From Pseudarthrobacter chlorophenolicus A6 (GTDB lineage Bacteria > Actinomycetota > Actinomycetes > Actinomycetales > Micrococcaceae): 64,000 nt of DNA. The stretch spans positions 1,302,097 through 1,366,096 of the forward strand of contig NC_011886.1 in NCBI RefSeq assembly GCF_000022025.1. Direction: 5' to 3'. Below, piece after piece: positions 24,185 to 33,248 of the stretch (position 1 is its first letter; the number at the start of each line of letters is the position of its first letter). The notes beneath the pieces were generated by a model. The model worked only from the letters and a program-made list of their open reading frames with translations, was not told the DNA's origin and ran no database searches. The position numbers and the translations under genes were made by a program.

Positions 24185-25318
24185 ATGAGTACAGACAAAG
24201 TGACAAGCCCGGCATCACCTCTGGACCGCTTCTACGCGGTGATTCCGGCCGGCGGAGTGGGGACCCGCCTCTGGCCCCTGTCACGAGCCGCAGCTCCCAA
24301 GTTCCTTCACGATCTCACCGGTTCGGGCAGCACCTTGCTGCGCGCCACCTATGACCGGCTCCAGCCGCTCGCGGGGGACCGGATGCTGGTGGTCACCGGA
24401 AAGGCGCACCGCGATGCCGTGTGCCGGCAGCTTCCGGAAGTGCAGGACGCCGACCTGGTGCTTGAATCGGAGCCCAAGGATTCAGGTGCCGCGATCGGAC
24501 TCGCCGCCGCCATCCTGCACGAACGCGATCCGGACACCATCATGGGGTCCTTCGCGGCAGATCAGGTCATCAGCCCGGACCAGCTCTTCCAGGAAGCGGT
24601 CCGCGAAGCAATCTACACAGCGGCCGCCGGGAAGATCGTCACCATCGGCATCAAGCCCACGCACCCGTCCACGGGCTTCGGGTACATCCGTTCGGGCCAG
24701 GAGCTCCGCGTTGAAGGAGCGCCCAGCGCCCAGGACGTTGTGGAATTCGTGGAGAAGCCGGACGAGACGGTGGCCCAGCAGTACGTCGAGAGCGGCAACT
24801 ACGTCTGGAACGCCGGCATGTTCGTTGCTCCCGTGGCGCTGCTGCTCAAGCACCTGGAAGCCAACCAGCCCGAACTGTTCCAGGGGCTGCAGGAGATCGC
24901 CCGCGCCTGGGATACCCCGGAGCGGGATGAGGTCACCGCGCGGGTATGGCCCACGCTGCCGAAGATCGCCATCGACTACGCCGTGGCCGAACCCGCTGCG
25001 GAAGCCGGGGACGTCGCCGTCGTGCCCGGAACCTTCCGGTGGGACGACGTCGGAGACTTTGCCTCCGTGGGCCGGCTCAACTCCGCCAAGGAAGTGGATG
25101 ACGTCACGGTGCTGGGCGAGGGTGCCCGCGTCTTCACGGAGAACTCCAGCGGCGTGGTGGTCACCGATACCAAGCGCGTCATCGCCCTGATCGGCATTGA
25201 AGACGTGGTGATCGTGGATACCCCCGATGCCCTCCTGGTCACCACCATGGCCAACTCGCAGCGGGTCAAGGCCGCAGTGGACGCCCTAAAGGCCAGCGGC
25301 GACACCGACGTCCTCTAG
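24185..25318 (+). CDS. manC: mannose-1-phosphate guanylyltransferase
   Basis: About 377 residues with the nucleotidyltransferase pyrophosphorylase motif VIPAGGVGTRLWPLSR (about residue 20) and the sugar-phosphate block FVEKPDE. PGTFRWDDVGDF near residue 285 is typical of GDP-mannose pyrophosphorylases. It makes GDP-mannose for mannosylated glycans and glycolipids. GTG-ATG give two possible starts three bases apart. It is a single gene between its own promoter and a 13-bp terminator. Confidence 0.9.
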   Translation: MSTDKVTSPASPLDRFYAVIPAGGVGTRLWPLSRAAAPKFLHDLTGSGSTLLRATYDRLQPLAGDRMLVVTGKAHRDAVCRQLPEVQDADLVLESEPKDSGAAIGLAAAILHERDPDTIMGSFAADQVISPDQLFQEAVREAIYTAAAGKIVTIGIKPTHPSTGFGYIRSGQELRVEGAPSAQDVVEFVEKPDETVAQQYVESGNYVWNAGMFVAPVALLLKHLEANQPELFQGLQEIARAWDTPERDEVTARVWPTLPKIAIDYAVAEPAAEAGDVAVVPGTFRWDDVGDFASVGRLNSAKEVDDVTVLGEGARVFTENSSGVVVTDTKRVIALIGIEDVVIVDTPDALLVTTMANSQRVKAAVDALKASGDTDVL

Positions 25319-25330
25319 GACGCCGCAGCC

Positions 25331-25361
25331 ACATCCCGGGCACCGGCAGTGCCCGGGATGT
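25331..25361 (+). terminator. terminator after manC
   Basis: ACATCCCGGGCAC (25331-25343) pairs perfectly with 25349-25361 around a five-base loop, 12 bases after the manC stop. No T-run follows. Confidence 0.65.
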
Positions 25362-25402
25362 AACGCGGCGACTGTGATGGACGCTATTGCGGCCACCATC
25401 GC

Positions 25403-25408
25403 TAGAGT
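25403..25408 (+). promoter_or_regulatory. -10 hexamer TAGAGT, leaderless-type
   Basis: TAGAGT with exactly six bases before the GTG of the M20 amidohydrolase gene at 25415. Confidence 0.5.
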
Positions 25409-25414
25409 GAAGCA

Positions 25415-26614
25415 GTGCGCAATTACACTACTGAAGCCGAACCCACCGCTTTGGTGGCTCCGTGGCTGGAGCCGCTCCTGCCGGAACTGATCGAATTCCG
25501 CCGGGACCTCCACGCGCATCCGGAACTTTCGTTCAAGGAGTACCGCACCACCGACAAGCTGGCCGAGCGGCTGGAAGCTGCAGGCCTGGCGCCGCGCCGC
25601 CTTGAGGGGACCGGGCTCACCGTCGATGTCGGTGAGGGCCCCATCGCCACGGCGCTCCGCGGGGACATCGACGCCCTGCCCATCATCGAGGAAACCGGCC
25701 TGCCCTTCGCGTCGAAGAACCACGGCGTAACGCACGCCTGCGGCCACGACGTGCACACCACCACCATGCTGGGGATCGCCCTGGTCCTGCACCGCATGCA
25801 CCAGGAATCGCCCCTGGGCGGCACCATCCGCATCATCTTCCAGCCGGCCGAGGAGACCATGCCAGGCGGCGCCCATGCGTGCATTGAGCAGGGCGTGCTG
25901 GACGGTGTTCCCAGGATCCTGGCGCTGCACTGCGATCCCCGGATCGAGGTGGGCAAGATCGGAACCCGCATCGGGGCCATTACCTCGGCGTCGGACACCA
26001 TCCGGATCGAACTGTCCGGCCGCGGCGGCCACACCTCCCGTCCGCACCTCACCGAAGACCTCGTCTTTGCGCTGGCCCAGATCGCCGTCAACGTGCCCGC
26101 CGTGCTGTCCCGCCGCGTTGATGTCCGCAGCGGGGTCTCCGTGGTCTGGGGCCAGATCTCCGCCGGGTCCGCCCCCAACGCCATCCCCGGGGTGGGCTAC
26201 ATGGCCGGCACCATGCGCTGCCTGGACCGTGAAGCCTGGCACGCCGCCGGCGAACTGCTCGATGAGGTGGTGCACCAGGTGGCGGCGCCGTACGGTGTGG
26301 ACGTCCGGCTTGAGCACACCAGGGGAGTGCCGCCGGTGGTGAACTCCGAACACGAAACCGCCCTCATCGAAGCGTCCGCCCGCGCCGAGATTGGCGAGAG
26401 CGCCGTGGTGCTCACCCCGCAGTCCATGGGCGGCGAAGACTTCGCCTGGTTCCTGGCTGAACTTCCCGGCGCCATGATGCGCCTGGGCACCAAGACGCCC
26501 GGCGGCGAGGAGTATGATTTGCACCGCGGGGACTACATCCTGGACGAACGGGCGCTGGGCCTCGGGATCCAGGTACTGACGGGCGCGGCCCTGCGCACCA
26601 TCCGCGACCTGTAG
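25415..26614 (+). CDS. M20 family amidohydrolase (hippurate hydrolase-like)
   Basis: 399 residues of the M20D branch. Metal-site blocks are LRGDIDALPI, THACGHDVHTTTMLG and FQPAEETMPGGAH; the dimerisation domain starts near residue 185 (LSGRGGHTSRP). MGGEDFAWFL near the C-terminus is the last metal-binding block. Members cleave N-acyl amino acids or peptides-like amides in the cytoplasm. The true substrate is not visible. It is a single gene with a likely leaderless mRNA and a strong terminator. Confidence 0.9.
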   Translation: MRNYTTEAEPTALVAPWLEPLLPELIEFRRDLHAHPELSFKEYRTTDKLAERLEAAGLAPRRLEGTGLTVDVGEGPIATALRGDIDALPIIEETGLPFASKNHGVTHACGHDVHTTTMLGIALVLHRMHQESPLGGTIRIIFQPAEETMPGGAHACIEQGVLDGVPRILALHCDPRIEVGKIGTRIGAITSASDTIRIELSGRGGHTSRPHLTEDLVFALAQIAVNVPAVLSRRVDVRSGVSVVWGQISAGSAPNAIPGVGYMAGTMRCLDREAWHAAGELLDEVVHQVAAPYGVDVRLEHTRGVPPVVNSEHETALIEASARAEIGESAVVLTPQSMGGEDFAWFLAELPGAMMRLGTKTPGGEEYDLHRGDYILDERALGLGIQVLTGAALRTIRDL

Positions 26615-26683
26615 GCCGCGTTCCCGGCTGGGCGGCAGGGGACGCCCCAGCCGCACCGTACGGCCCACGCAGGCAAGAAGAAC

Positions 26684-26721
26684 GCGCGACGCCGGCACTT
26701 ACCAAAGTGCCGGCGTCGCGC
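26684..26721 (+). terminator. terminator after the M20 gene
   Basis: A perfect 17-bp stem (26684-26700 with 26705-26721) and a four-base loop, followed by CTTTTCG. It is a good rho-independent terminator. Confidence 0.85.
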
Positions 26722-26757
26722 CTTTTCGCGTTGCAGGGGAGCGGCGAACAGAAAGTA

Positions 26758-26788
26758 AGTTGTGCACAACTGAATTGTGGACTACTGT
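26758..26788 (+). promoter_or_regulatory. ohrR promoter with a perfect 14-base operator palindrome
   Basis: AGTTGTGCACAACT at 26758-26771 is its own reverse complement, and TACTGT at 26783-26788 stands seven bases before the ohrR GTG. MarR/OhrR proteins bind such palindromes over the -35/-10 region, so autorepression is likely. A related half, TTGTGG, follows. Confidence 0.6.
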
Positions 26789-26795
26789 TGTGGTT

Positions 26796-27230
26796 GTGAC
26801 TGATGCTCCCCGCCTCGACCGGCAAGTGTGTTTCGCCCTCTACTCGGCTTCCCGTGCCGCCACGGCCGTCTACCGGCCCGTGCTGGAGGAACTGGGACTT
26901 ACCTATCCCCAGTACCTCGTCATGCTGGTGCTGTGGGAAGACGAGCCGCGAGGGGTCAAGGACCTCGGCCAAGAGCTCGGCCTCGACTCGGGAACGCTGT
27001 CCCCACTGCTGAAGCGGCTCGAAGCGCTGGGCCTGGTGGAACGCCGCCGCTCCGGAGATGACGAGCGCCGCGTGGCCGTCCACTTGACGCCCGCCGGGAA
27101 GGACCTGAGCAGCAAGGCCGGAGCCATTCCCCAGCGACTGGCCGACGCCGCCGGGCTGACGGCCGGAGAGCTTGAGCAGTTGCGCGGAACCCTCAGCAAG
27201 CTCACCGCCGCCCTCCACGACGCGGTCTGA
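26796..27230 (+). CDS. ohrR: organic hydroperoxide-sensing MarR family repressor
   Basis: 144 residues from the GTG at 26796; the ATG-like start at 26760 would run through the operator. Cys12 in RQVCFALYSASRA is the single-Cys sensor position of OhrR. The winged helix covers about residues 45-110 (LGQELGLDSGTLSPLLKRLE, then DDERRVAVHLTPAG). Oxidation by organic peroxide would release it from the operator. The target, ohr, follows after 74 bases in the same direction, which is the usual OhrR arrangement. Confidence 0.9.
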   Translation: MTDAPRLDRQVCFALYSASRAATAVYRPVLEELGLTYPQYLVMLVLWEDEPRGVKDLGQELGLDSGTLSPLLKRLEALGLVERRRSGDDERRVAVHLTPAGKDLSSKAGAIPQRLADAAGLTAGELEQLRGTLSKLTAALHDAV

Positions 27231-27304
27231 AGCTGCCCGGCCACAACGCTCCCGCGAGTCCAAGAATTTACCCAGACACCAACCATGAAAGGGCGGTCAT
27301 CCAC

Positions 27305-27736
27305 GTGAAGACCCTTTACACAGCAGAAGCGCTTGCCTCCGGCGAGGGCCGGGACGGCAGCGCCCGGTCCAATGACGGAAAGCTCGAAGTAGGCCTCGCC
27401 AGCCCGGTGGAACTCGGCGGCAGCGGCGAGGGCACCAACCCTGAGCAGCTCTTCGCTGCCGGCTACGCCGCCTGTTTCCATTCGGCGCTCCGCCTGGTGG
27501 GCCGCAAGGAGCGCGCCGACCTGACCGATTCCGCCGTCGCCGCCAAGGTCCACCTGGGCCAGCTGGACGACGGGGCAGGGTTCGGCCTCGCCGCCGAACT
27601 GGAAATCGCCCTCCCCGCCCTCGACCTCGCAACGGCCGAAGCCCTGGTGGCCAAAGCCCACCAGGTCTGCCCTTACTCGAACGCCACCCGCGGCAACATC
27701 ACCGTCGAACTCAAAGTTTTGGAGTACGCAGCATGA
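27305..27736 (+). CDS. ohr: organic hydroperoxide resistance protein
   Basis: 143 residues of the OsmC/Ohr family. The redox-active pair is Cys57 (AACFHSAL) and Cys122 (QVCPYSNATRGN), both present. It reduces organic hydroperoxides with a thiol donor. It lies downstream of ohrR and overlaps the following oxidoreductase by four bases (ATGA), so all three are probably one peroxide-induced transcript. Confidence 0.95.
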   Translation: MKTLYTAEALASGEGRDGSARSNDGKLEVGLASPVELGGSGEGTNPEQLFAAGYAACFHSALRLVGRKERADLTDSAVAAKVHLGQLDDGAGFGLAAELEIALPALDLATAEALVAKAHQVCPYSNATRGNITVELKVLEYAA

Positions 27737-28752
27737 GCACCACCACCCTTCCCGCAGCAACCCGCGAAATCCAGCTCGCCTCCCGCCCCGTGGGCCGGCC
27801 CGTCCCGGAGAACTTCCGCCTGGCCGAGTCGCCGCTGCCCGAGCTGGGCGAGGGCCAGATCCTGGTCCGGAACCTCTTCATCTCCGTGGATCCCTACATG
27901 CGCGGCCGCATGAACGACGTCAAGTCCTACTCCGCGCCCTTTGCGCTGGACAAAGCGCTCGACGGCGGCGCCGTGGGTGAGGTCATCGCGTCCCGTTCCG
28001 AGGCACACAAGGAAGGCGACGTCGTCGTGCATGCCCTCGGCTGGCGCGAATACGCCGTGGTTGACGGCAGCACGGCCTCCCCGGCCCGGACCGACCTGGC
28101 CCCCGCCTCGGCGTTCCTGGGTGCCTTGGGCATGACCGGCCTCACCGCATACGCGGGCCTCCTCAAAGTGGCCGAATTCAAAGAAGGGGACGCCGTCTTC
28201 GTTTCGGGCGCCGCCGGTGCTGTCGGTTCACTCGTGGGTCAGATCGCCAAGGCCATGGGCGCTACCCGTGTGATCGGCTCCGCGGGCTCGCCCGCCAAGG
28301 TGGCCAGGCTCCTCGAGCTCGGTTTCGATGCGGCCTTCGACTACCACGACGGCCCCGTGCGTGAGCAGCTCGAGAAGGCCGCCGGCGCCCAAGGCATCGA
28401 CGTCTACTTCGACAACGTGGGCGGCGAACACCTCGAAGCAGCGTTGTCCGTCCTGAACGTCGGCGGCCGGGTGGCCATGTGCGGAGCCATCGCCCAGTAC
28501 AACTCCACCGAACCCACCCCCGCCCCGCACAACCTCATGCAGGCCATCGGCAAGCAGCTGACCCTGCGCGGCTTCCTGGTGGGCGGCCAGCGCCAGCACG
28601 CTGCAGAGTTCGCCGAAAAGATGGCCGGCTGGCTGGCCAGCGGTGCCGTCCGCTACGACGAGACAGTAGTGGACGGGCTGGAAAACGCACCGCAAGCCTT
28701 CATGGACCTGCTGGACGGCGCCAACACGGGCAAGATGCTGGTCCGCCTGTAG
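27733..28752 (+). CDS. NADP-dependent medium-chain oxidoreductase (zinc-free, curcumin reductase-like)
   Basis: 339 residues of the leukotriene B4 dehydrogenase-like MDR branch. The N-terminus has FISVDPYMRGRMND, the NADP loop is GAAGAVGSLVGQIAKAMG, and IDVYFDNVGGEHLEAAL is the family block. No structural zinc cysteines are seen. These enzymes reduce alpha,beta-unsaturated carbonyls, products of lipid peroxidation, so coupling to ohr makes sense as detoxification. The four-base overlap with ohr supports one transcript. Confidence 0.87.
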   Translation: MSTTTLPAATREIQLASRPVGRPVPENFRLAESPLPELGEGQILVRNLFISVDPYMRGRMNDVKSYSAPFALDKALDGGAVGEVIASRSEAHKEGDVVVHALGWREYAVVDGSTASPARTDLAPASAFLGALGMTGLTAYAGLLKVAEFKEGDAVFVSGAAGAVGSLVGQIAKAMGATRVIGSAGSPAKVARLLELGFDAAFDYHDGPVREQLEKAAGAQGIDVYFDNVGGEHLEAALSVLNVGGRVAMCGAIAQYNSTEPTPAPHNLMQAIGKQLTLRGFLVGGQRQHAAEFAEKMAGWLASGAVRYDETVVDGLENAPQAFMDLLDGANTGKMLVRL

Positions 28753-28770
28753 GGCCGAAGCTCCAACCTC

Positions 28771-28818
28771 ACCAAGCACCAGGGGTGCCGCGGATCCGCG
28801 GCACCCCTACTGCTTGGT
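28771..28818 (+). terminator. terminator after the ohr operon
   Basis: A 28-base perfect palindrome (28781-28808) is extended by the outer arms ACCAAGCA and TGCTTGGT (28771-28778, 28811-28818). It makes about 22 paired bases. There is no T-run. Confidence 0.75.
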
Positions 28819-29009
28819 AACAACTTGTAAACAATCTCCGGGAACAGGTGCCAGCGTGCTAGGGGGACGTGGCGCAGGCCACTAAAGTGATGGCATCAGT
28901 GCGCTCCGGCGCATGCTGCGGGCATCAGTGACAACAGAATTTCAGTGCAGAAACGGACACTCATTGAATTCGTGCCGTAGCGCCACTCTCGCATCCTGGA
29001 GGAATCTTG

Positions 29010-30116
29010 ATGACATCACTGCGTGCACGCATGAAGCGCGGTTCTATGGCCGGCCTGGCTACCGTCAGCGCCTCGGCCCTTCTTTTGACAGCCTGCGGCG
29101 CAGCCCCGGAACCGGGAAGCACCTCGTCCGCCGGTGCCAGTGACTACACCGGCTGCATCGTGTCCGACTCCGGCGGGTTCGATGACCAGTCCTTCAACCA
29201 GTCCTCCTACGAAGGCCTGAAGAAGGCCGAAAAGGATCTGGGCATCAAGGTGAACCAGGTCGAATCCAAGACCAACAACGACTTCGAACCCAACCTCCGC
29301 GCCATGGTGACCGCAGGCTGCGACCTCACCGTGACCGTCGGCTTCCTGCTGGGTGACGCCACCAAGGCGCAGGCCACGGCCAACCCTGACAGCCACTTCG
29401 CCATCATCGACTTCGGCTACGAGACCCCCATCAGCAACGTCAAGCCGATCATCTACGACACCGCGCAGGCGGCCTTCATGGCCGGCTACCTGGCCGCAGG
29501 CACCACCAAGACGGGGACCGTGGCCACCTTCGGCGGCATCAAGATCCCCACCGTCACCATCTTCATGGACGGTTACGCGGACGGCGTGAAGTACTACAAC
29601 GAGAAGAAGGGCAAGGACGTCAAGCTCCTTGGCTGGAACAAGGATGCCCAGGACGGCAGCTTCACCGGCGACTTCGAAAAGCAGGACGTCGGAAAGCAGC
29701 TCACCCGGAACTTCCTGGACCAGGGCGCCGACATCGTCATGCCGGTGGCCGGGCCCGTGGGCAAGGGTGCAGGCGCCGCCCTGCAGGAAGCCAAGAATGC
29801 CGGCAAGGACGTCAAGCTGATCTGGGTTGACTCCGACGGCTTCCTCACCGCCCCGGACTACAAGGAGATCATGCTCTCCTCGGTCATGAAGCAGATGGGC
29901 GAGGCCGTGGAAACCGTGGTGAAGGAAGACAAGGACGGCAAGTTCAGCAACACCCCCTACGTTGGCACCCTCGCCAACGACGGCGTGCAGCTGGCACCGT
30001 TCCACGACTTCGATTCCCAGGTTCCCGCGGACCTGAAGTCCGAACTGGACCAGATCAAGAAGGACATCGTGGACGGCAAGCTGAAGGTCGAATCCGACGC
30101 GAGCCCGAAGGCCTGA
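29010..30116 (+). CDS. BMP family nucleoside-binding lipoprotein
   Basis: 368 residues. The signal peptide ends in LLTAC with Cys29 as lipid anchor. The mature protein starts with the BMP pattern CIVSDSGGFDDQSFNQSSYEG and has PIIYDTAQAAFMAGYLAAG. BMP proteins bind nucleosides for the ATPase and permeases encoded next. The ATG at 29010 is preceded by GGAGGA. A terminator separates it from the ATPase gene, so it should be made in excess. Confidence 0.92.
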   Translation: MTSLRARMKRGSMAGLATVSASALLLTACGAAPEPGSTSSAGASDYTGCIVSDSGGFDDQSFNQSSYEGLKKAEKDLGIKVNQVESKTNNDFEPNLRAMVTAGCDLTVTVGFLLGDATKAQATANPDSHFAIIDFGYETPISNVKPIIYDTAQAAFMAGYLAAGTTKTGTVATFGGIKIPTVTIFMDGYADGVKYYNEKKGKDVKLLGWNKDAQDGSFTGDFEKQDVGKQLTRNFLDQGADIVMPVAGPVGKGAGAALQEAKNAGKDVKLIWVDSDGFLTAPDYKEIMLSSVMKQMGEAVETVVKEDKDGKFSNTPYVGTLANDGVQLAPFHDFDSQVPADLKSELDQIKKDIVDGKLKVESDASPKA

Positions 30117-30127
30117 CCCCGCACTTG

Positions 30128-30168
30128 GCGCCACTGCCGGCCCGTCCCTGACAGGCCGGCAGTGGCGC
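30128..30168 (+). terminator. intra-cluster terminator after the binding-protein gene
   Basis: Stem GCGCCACTGCCGGCC (30128-30142) with 30154-30168, 11-base loop, then TTTTTG. A strong rho-independent terminator 12 bases after the BMP stop. A TAGGCT at 30226-30231 downstream could start a separate transcript. Confidence 0.85.
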
Positions 30169-30292
30169 TTTTTGCTGGCATCCCTTTTTCGGGCCACCGC
30201 CCGGTTCTCCGACTGCTGCACCCACTAGGCTGGAGCTGCAGCCACATATCCCGCCCGGTCGATCACCGGGCGCTTCGAGATTGGTCAGAGTT

Positions 30293-31867
30293 TTGAAACT
30301 TGAACTCAGAGGCATCACCAAACGCTTTGGGACCCTGCTCGCCAACGACCACATCGACGTGGTGGTTGAATCCGGCCAGATCCACTGCCTGCTGGGCGAA
30401 AACGGGGCCGGTAAATCCACCCTGATGAACGTGCTCTACGGACTGTACGAACCGTCCGAAGGCGAAATCCTCATCGACGGCAAACCCGTCTCCTTCCGAG
30501 GCCCCGGTGACGCCATGGCCGCCGGCATCGGCATGGTGCACCAGCACTTCATGCTTGTCCCGGTGTTCACCGTCGCGGAAAACGTCGCACTGGGTGCCGA
30601 ACCCACCAAGGCGGCGGGCTTCCTCAACCTTGATGAAACGAGGCGCCGGATCCGGGAAATCTCGGACCAGTACGGCTTCGACGTCGATCCCGACGCCCTG
30701 GTGGAAGACCTCCCCGTCGGCGTCCAGCAGCGGGTTGAAATCATCAAGGCCCTGGTCCGCAACGCCAAGGTCCTCATCCTTGACGAACCCACGGCCGTCC
30801 TCACCCCGCAGGAAACCGACGAACTCCTGGACATCATGCGGCAGCTCAAGGCCGGCGGCACCTCCATCGTTTTCATTTCCCACAAACTGCGTGAGGTCAA
30901 GGAAGTCTCGGACACCATTACCGTGATCCGGCGCGGCAAGGTGGTCGGTTCCGCAGAACCCTCGGCCTCCACCACGGACCTTGCATCGATGATGGTGGGC
31001 CGTGCCGTCAGCCTCACCCTCGAAAAGGCCCCCGCGAAGCCGCAGGAGAAAACCTTCGAGGTCCGGGACCTGACAGTCATCGCCCACAACGGCCAGCATG
31101 TGGTGGACGGACTCAGCTTCGACATCGCCCGGGGCGAAATCCTGGCCGTCGCCGGCGTCCAGGGCAACGGCCAGACCGAGCTCACCGAAGCCATCCTGGG
31201 ACTGCAGGACCGGGTGTCCGGGTCCATCACCCTCGACGGCAAGGAACTCCTGGGCCGGTCCGTCAAGGACGTCCTGAAAGCCGGCGTCGGGTTTGTCCCC
31301 GAAGACCGCAAGGTGGACGGCCTGGTGGGAACCTTCTCCGTCGCCGAAAACCTGGTCCTGGACCTTTACGACAAACCTCCCTACGCCAAGGGCATCAGCA
31401 TGAGCCCGGCCAGGATCCTCGAAAACGCCAAAGCCCGCATCGAAGAGTTCGATGTCCGCACACCCTCCGCAGCGGCAGCCGCCGGGACACTTTCCGGCGG
31501 CAACCAGCAAAAGGTGGTGATGGCCCGCGAGCTCTCCCGCCCCCTGCGCCTGTTCATTGCGTCCCAGCCCACCCGCGGCGTGGACGTCGGCTCCATCGAA
31601 TTCCTGCACCGCCGCATCGTCGCCGAACGCGACCAGGGCACCCCGGTGATGATCATCAGCACCGAACTCGATGAGGTCATGGAACTCGCTGACCGCATCG
31701 CCGTACTGTACAAGGGCAAGCTGGTGGGCATCGTTCCCGCCGGTACGGGCCGCGACGTCCTTGGCCTGATGATGGCCGGAATCCACCCGGATGAACAAGC
31801 CCAACCGCAGCCGGCGGCCAGCCGCCCGGCCCCCACCTCCGACGCCGAGGGAGGCGACCATGTCTGA
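30293..31867 (+). CDS. nucleoside ABC transporter ATP-binding protein
   Basis: About 524 residues with two ABC domains. The first has GENGAGKSTLMNVLYG and LPVGVQQRVEIIKALV, with LDEPTAVLTPQE. The second has GVQGNGQTELTEAILG, LSGGNQQKVVMARELS and the non-consensus Walker B end FIASQPTRGVD, as usual in the YufO/NupA and sugar RbsA group. The start is a TTG at 30293; a TTG at 30281 is also in frame. It overlaps the first permease by eight bases. Confidence 0.9.
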   Translation: MKLELRGITKRFGTLLANDHIDVVVESGQIHCLLGENGAGKSTLMNVLYGLYEPSEGEILIDGKPVSFRGPGDAMAAGIGMVHQHFMLVPVFTVAENVALGAEPTKAAGFLNLDETRRRIREISDQYGFDVDPDALVEDLPVGVQQRVEIIKALVRNAKVLILDEPTAVLTPQETDELLDIMRQLKAGGTSIVFISHKLREVKEVSDTITVIRRGKVVGSAEPSASTTDLASMMVGRAVSLTLEKAPAKPQEKTFEVRDLTVIAHNGQHVVDGLSFDIARGEILAVAGVQGNGQTELTEAILGLQDRVSGSITLDGKELLGRSVKDVLKAGVGFVPEDRKVDGLVGTFSVAENLVLDLYDKPPYAKGISMSPARILENAKARIEEFDVRTPSAAAAAGTLSGGNQQKVVMARELSRPLRLFIASQPTRGVDVGSIEFLHRRIVAERDQGTPVMIISTELDEVMELADRIAVLYKGKLVGIVPAGTGRDVLGLMMAGIHPDEQAQPQPAASRPAPTSDAEGGDHV

Positions 31868-33248
31868 GCAGCAACCCCCCAAACTCCCTGCCGGCGAAGG
31901 GCAGGGTGACACCCAGCCTGCCAAGCCGCACCAGCCCAACCTTGCCGCCGAGGAAACCGCCGCCGTCGTCTCCGTGGACACGGCGGGCGGCGCCATGGGG
32001 CCCTCGGCCGTGCCTGCCAGCGCACAAAGCGGCCAGTTGCCCGGCGGCCCCGACACACTGCTCCGCAAGATCTTCACCGGCAGCGGCATGGTGTCCGTCC
32101 TGGCAGTGTTCCTGGCCCTCGTCATCGGCGGCCTGCTCATTGCCAGCACCGACACGCGGGTGGCCTCCACGGCCAGCTACTTCTTCGCCCGCCCCGCCGA
32201 TTTCCTGACCGCCGTCTGGAACGCCGCCACCCGCTCCTACATCGCGCTGTTCCAGGGGGCCGTGTTCAACCCCCGCGGCAACAGTGTGGCAGCCCAGTTC
32301 GCTCCGTTCATGGAGACCCTCACCATCGCCACGCCGCTGATCACCGCCGGCCTGGGCGTGGCGCTTGCCTTCCGGGCGGGGCTCTTCAACATCGGTGCCC
32401 AGGGCCAGATCATCGTGGCAGGCATCCTCGCCGCCTGGGTTGGCTTCGCACTGCACCTCCCGCTGGGCCTGCACCTGCTGCTGGTCCTGGTGGCCGGCAT
32501 TGTCGGCGGCGCGCTCTGGGGCGGCCTCGTCGGAGTGCTGAAGGCCCGCACGGGCGCCCATGAGGTCATCCTCACCATCATGTTCAACTACATCGCCCTG
32601 TACTTCCTGCGGTACCTGCTGAACACCCCGGCCTTCCAGCGCCCGGGGGAGTCGAACCCCATCTCACCCATCCTGGATCCGTCCGCCGTCTACCCGCAGA
32701 TCTTCGGCAGCCAGTACCGGCTCCACCTGGGCTTCGTTCTCGCCATCGGTGCCACCGTCCTGGTGTGGTGGCTCCTGAACCGGTCCACCGTCGGCTTTGA
32801 GTTCCGTGCCGTGGGTGCCAACCCCAAAGCTGCCCAGACCGCCGGCATCAACGTGTCCCGCTCCACCATCCTGGTGATGGCCATCGCGGGCGGCCTGGCC
32901 GGCATGTCCGGCGTGGCCCAGGTGGCCGGCACCGAAAAAGTCCTCACGGACGGCGTGGCAGCCACCTACGGCTTCGACGCCATCACCGTCGCCCTGCTGG
33001 GACGTTCGACGCCGTGGGGCACCTTCGCAGCCGGGCTCCTGTTCGGCGCCTTCCGCGCCGGAGCCGTCCAGATGCAGATCCAGACCGGCACCCCCATCGA
33101 CATCGTGCTGGTGGTCCAGTCGCTGATCGTCCTCTTCATCGCCGCGCCGCCGCTGGTGCGCGCCGTCTTCGGGCTCAACCCGCGGCGGAAGAAGCCCGCC
33201 CGCGCCGCGAAGTCCACGAAGGCAGCCACCACCGGAGGTGCAGCATGA
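31860..33248 (+). CDS. nucleoside ABC transporter permease, first subunit
   Basis: 462 residues. A poorly conserved hydrophilic N-terminal 70 residues precedes eight or more helices. The branched-chain/ribose-type permease signature is FRAGLFNIGAQGQIIVAGI, and INVSRSTILVMAIAGGLAGM and ITVALLGRSTPWGTFAAGLL follow. The ATG at 31860 lies inside the end of the ATPase gene. It matches the YufP/NupB-type subunit of nucleoside importers. It overlaps the second permease by four bases. Confidence 0.88.
   Translation: MSEQQPPKLPAGEGQGDTQPAKPHQPNLAAEETAAVVSVDTAGGAMGPSAVPASAQSGQLPGGPDTLLRKIFTGSGMVSVLAVFLALVIGGLLIASTDTRVASTASYFFARPADFLTAVWNAATRSYIALFQGAVFNPRGNSVAAQFAPFMETLTIATPLITAGLGVALAFRAGLFNIGAQGQIIVAGILAAWVGFALHLPLGLHLLLVLVAGIVGGALWGGLVGVLKARTGAHEVILTIMFNYIALYFLRYLLNTPAFQRPGESNPISPILDPSAVYPQIFGSQYRLHLGFVLAIGATVLVWWLLNRSTVGFEFRAVGANPKAAQTAGINVSRSTILVMAIAGGLAGMSGVAQVAGTEKVLTDGVAATYGFDAITVALLGRSTPWGTFAAGLLFGAFRAGAVQMQIQTGTPIDIVLVVQSLIVLFIAAPPLVRAVFGLNPRRKKPARAAKSTKAATTGGAA

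Noticed and set aside
30263..32170. Minus-strand open frame of 635 codons opposite the nucleoside ABC genes
   Set aside because: Shadow of the ATPase gene; no motifs.
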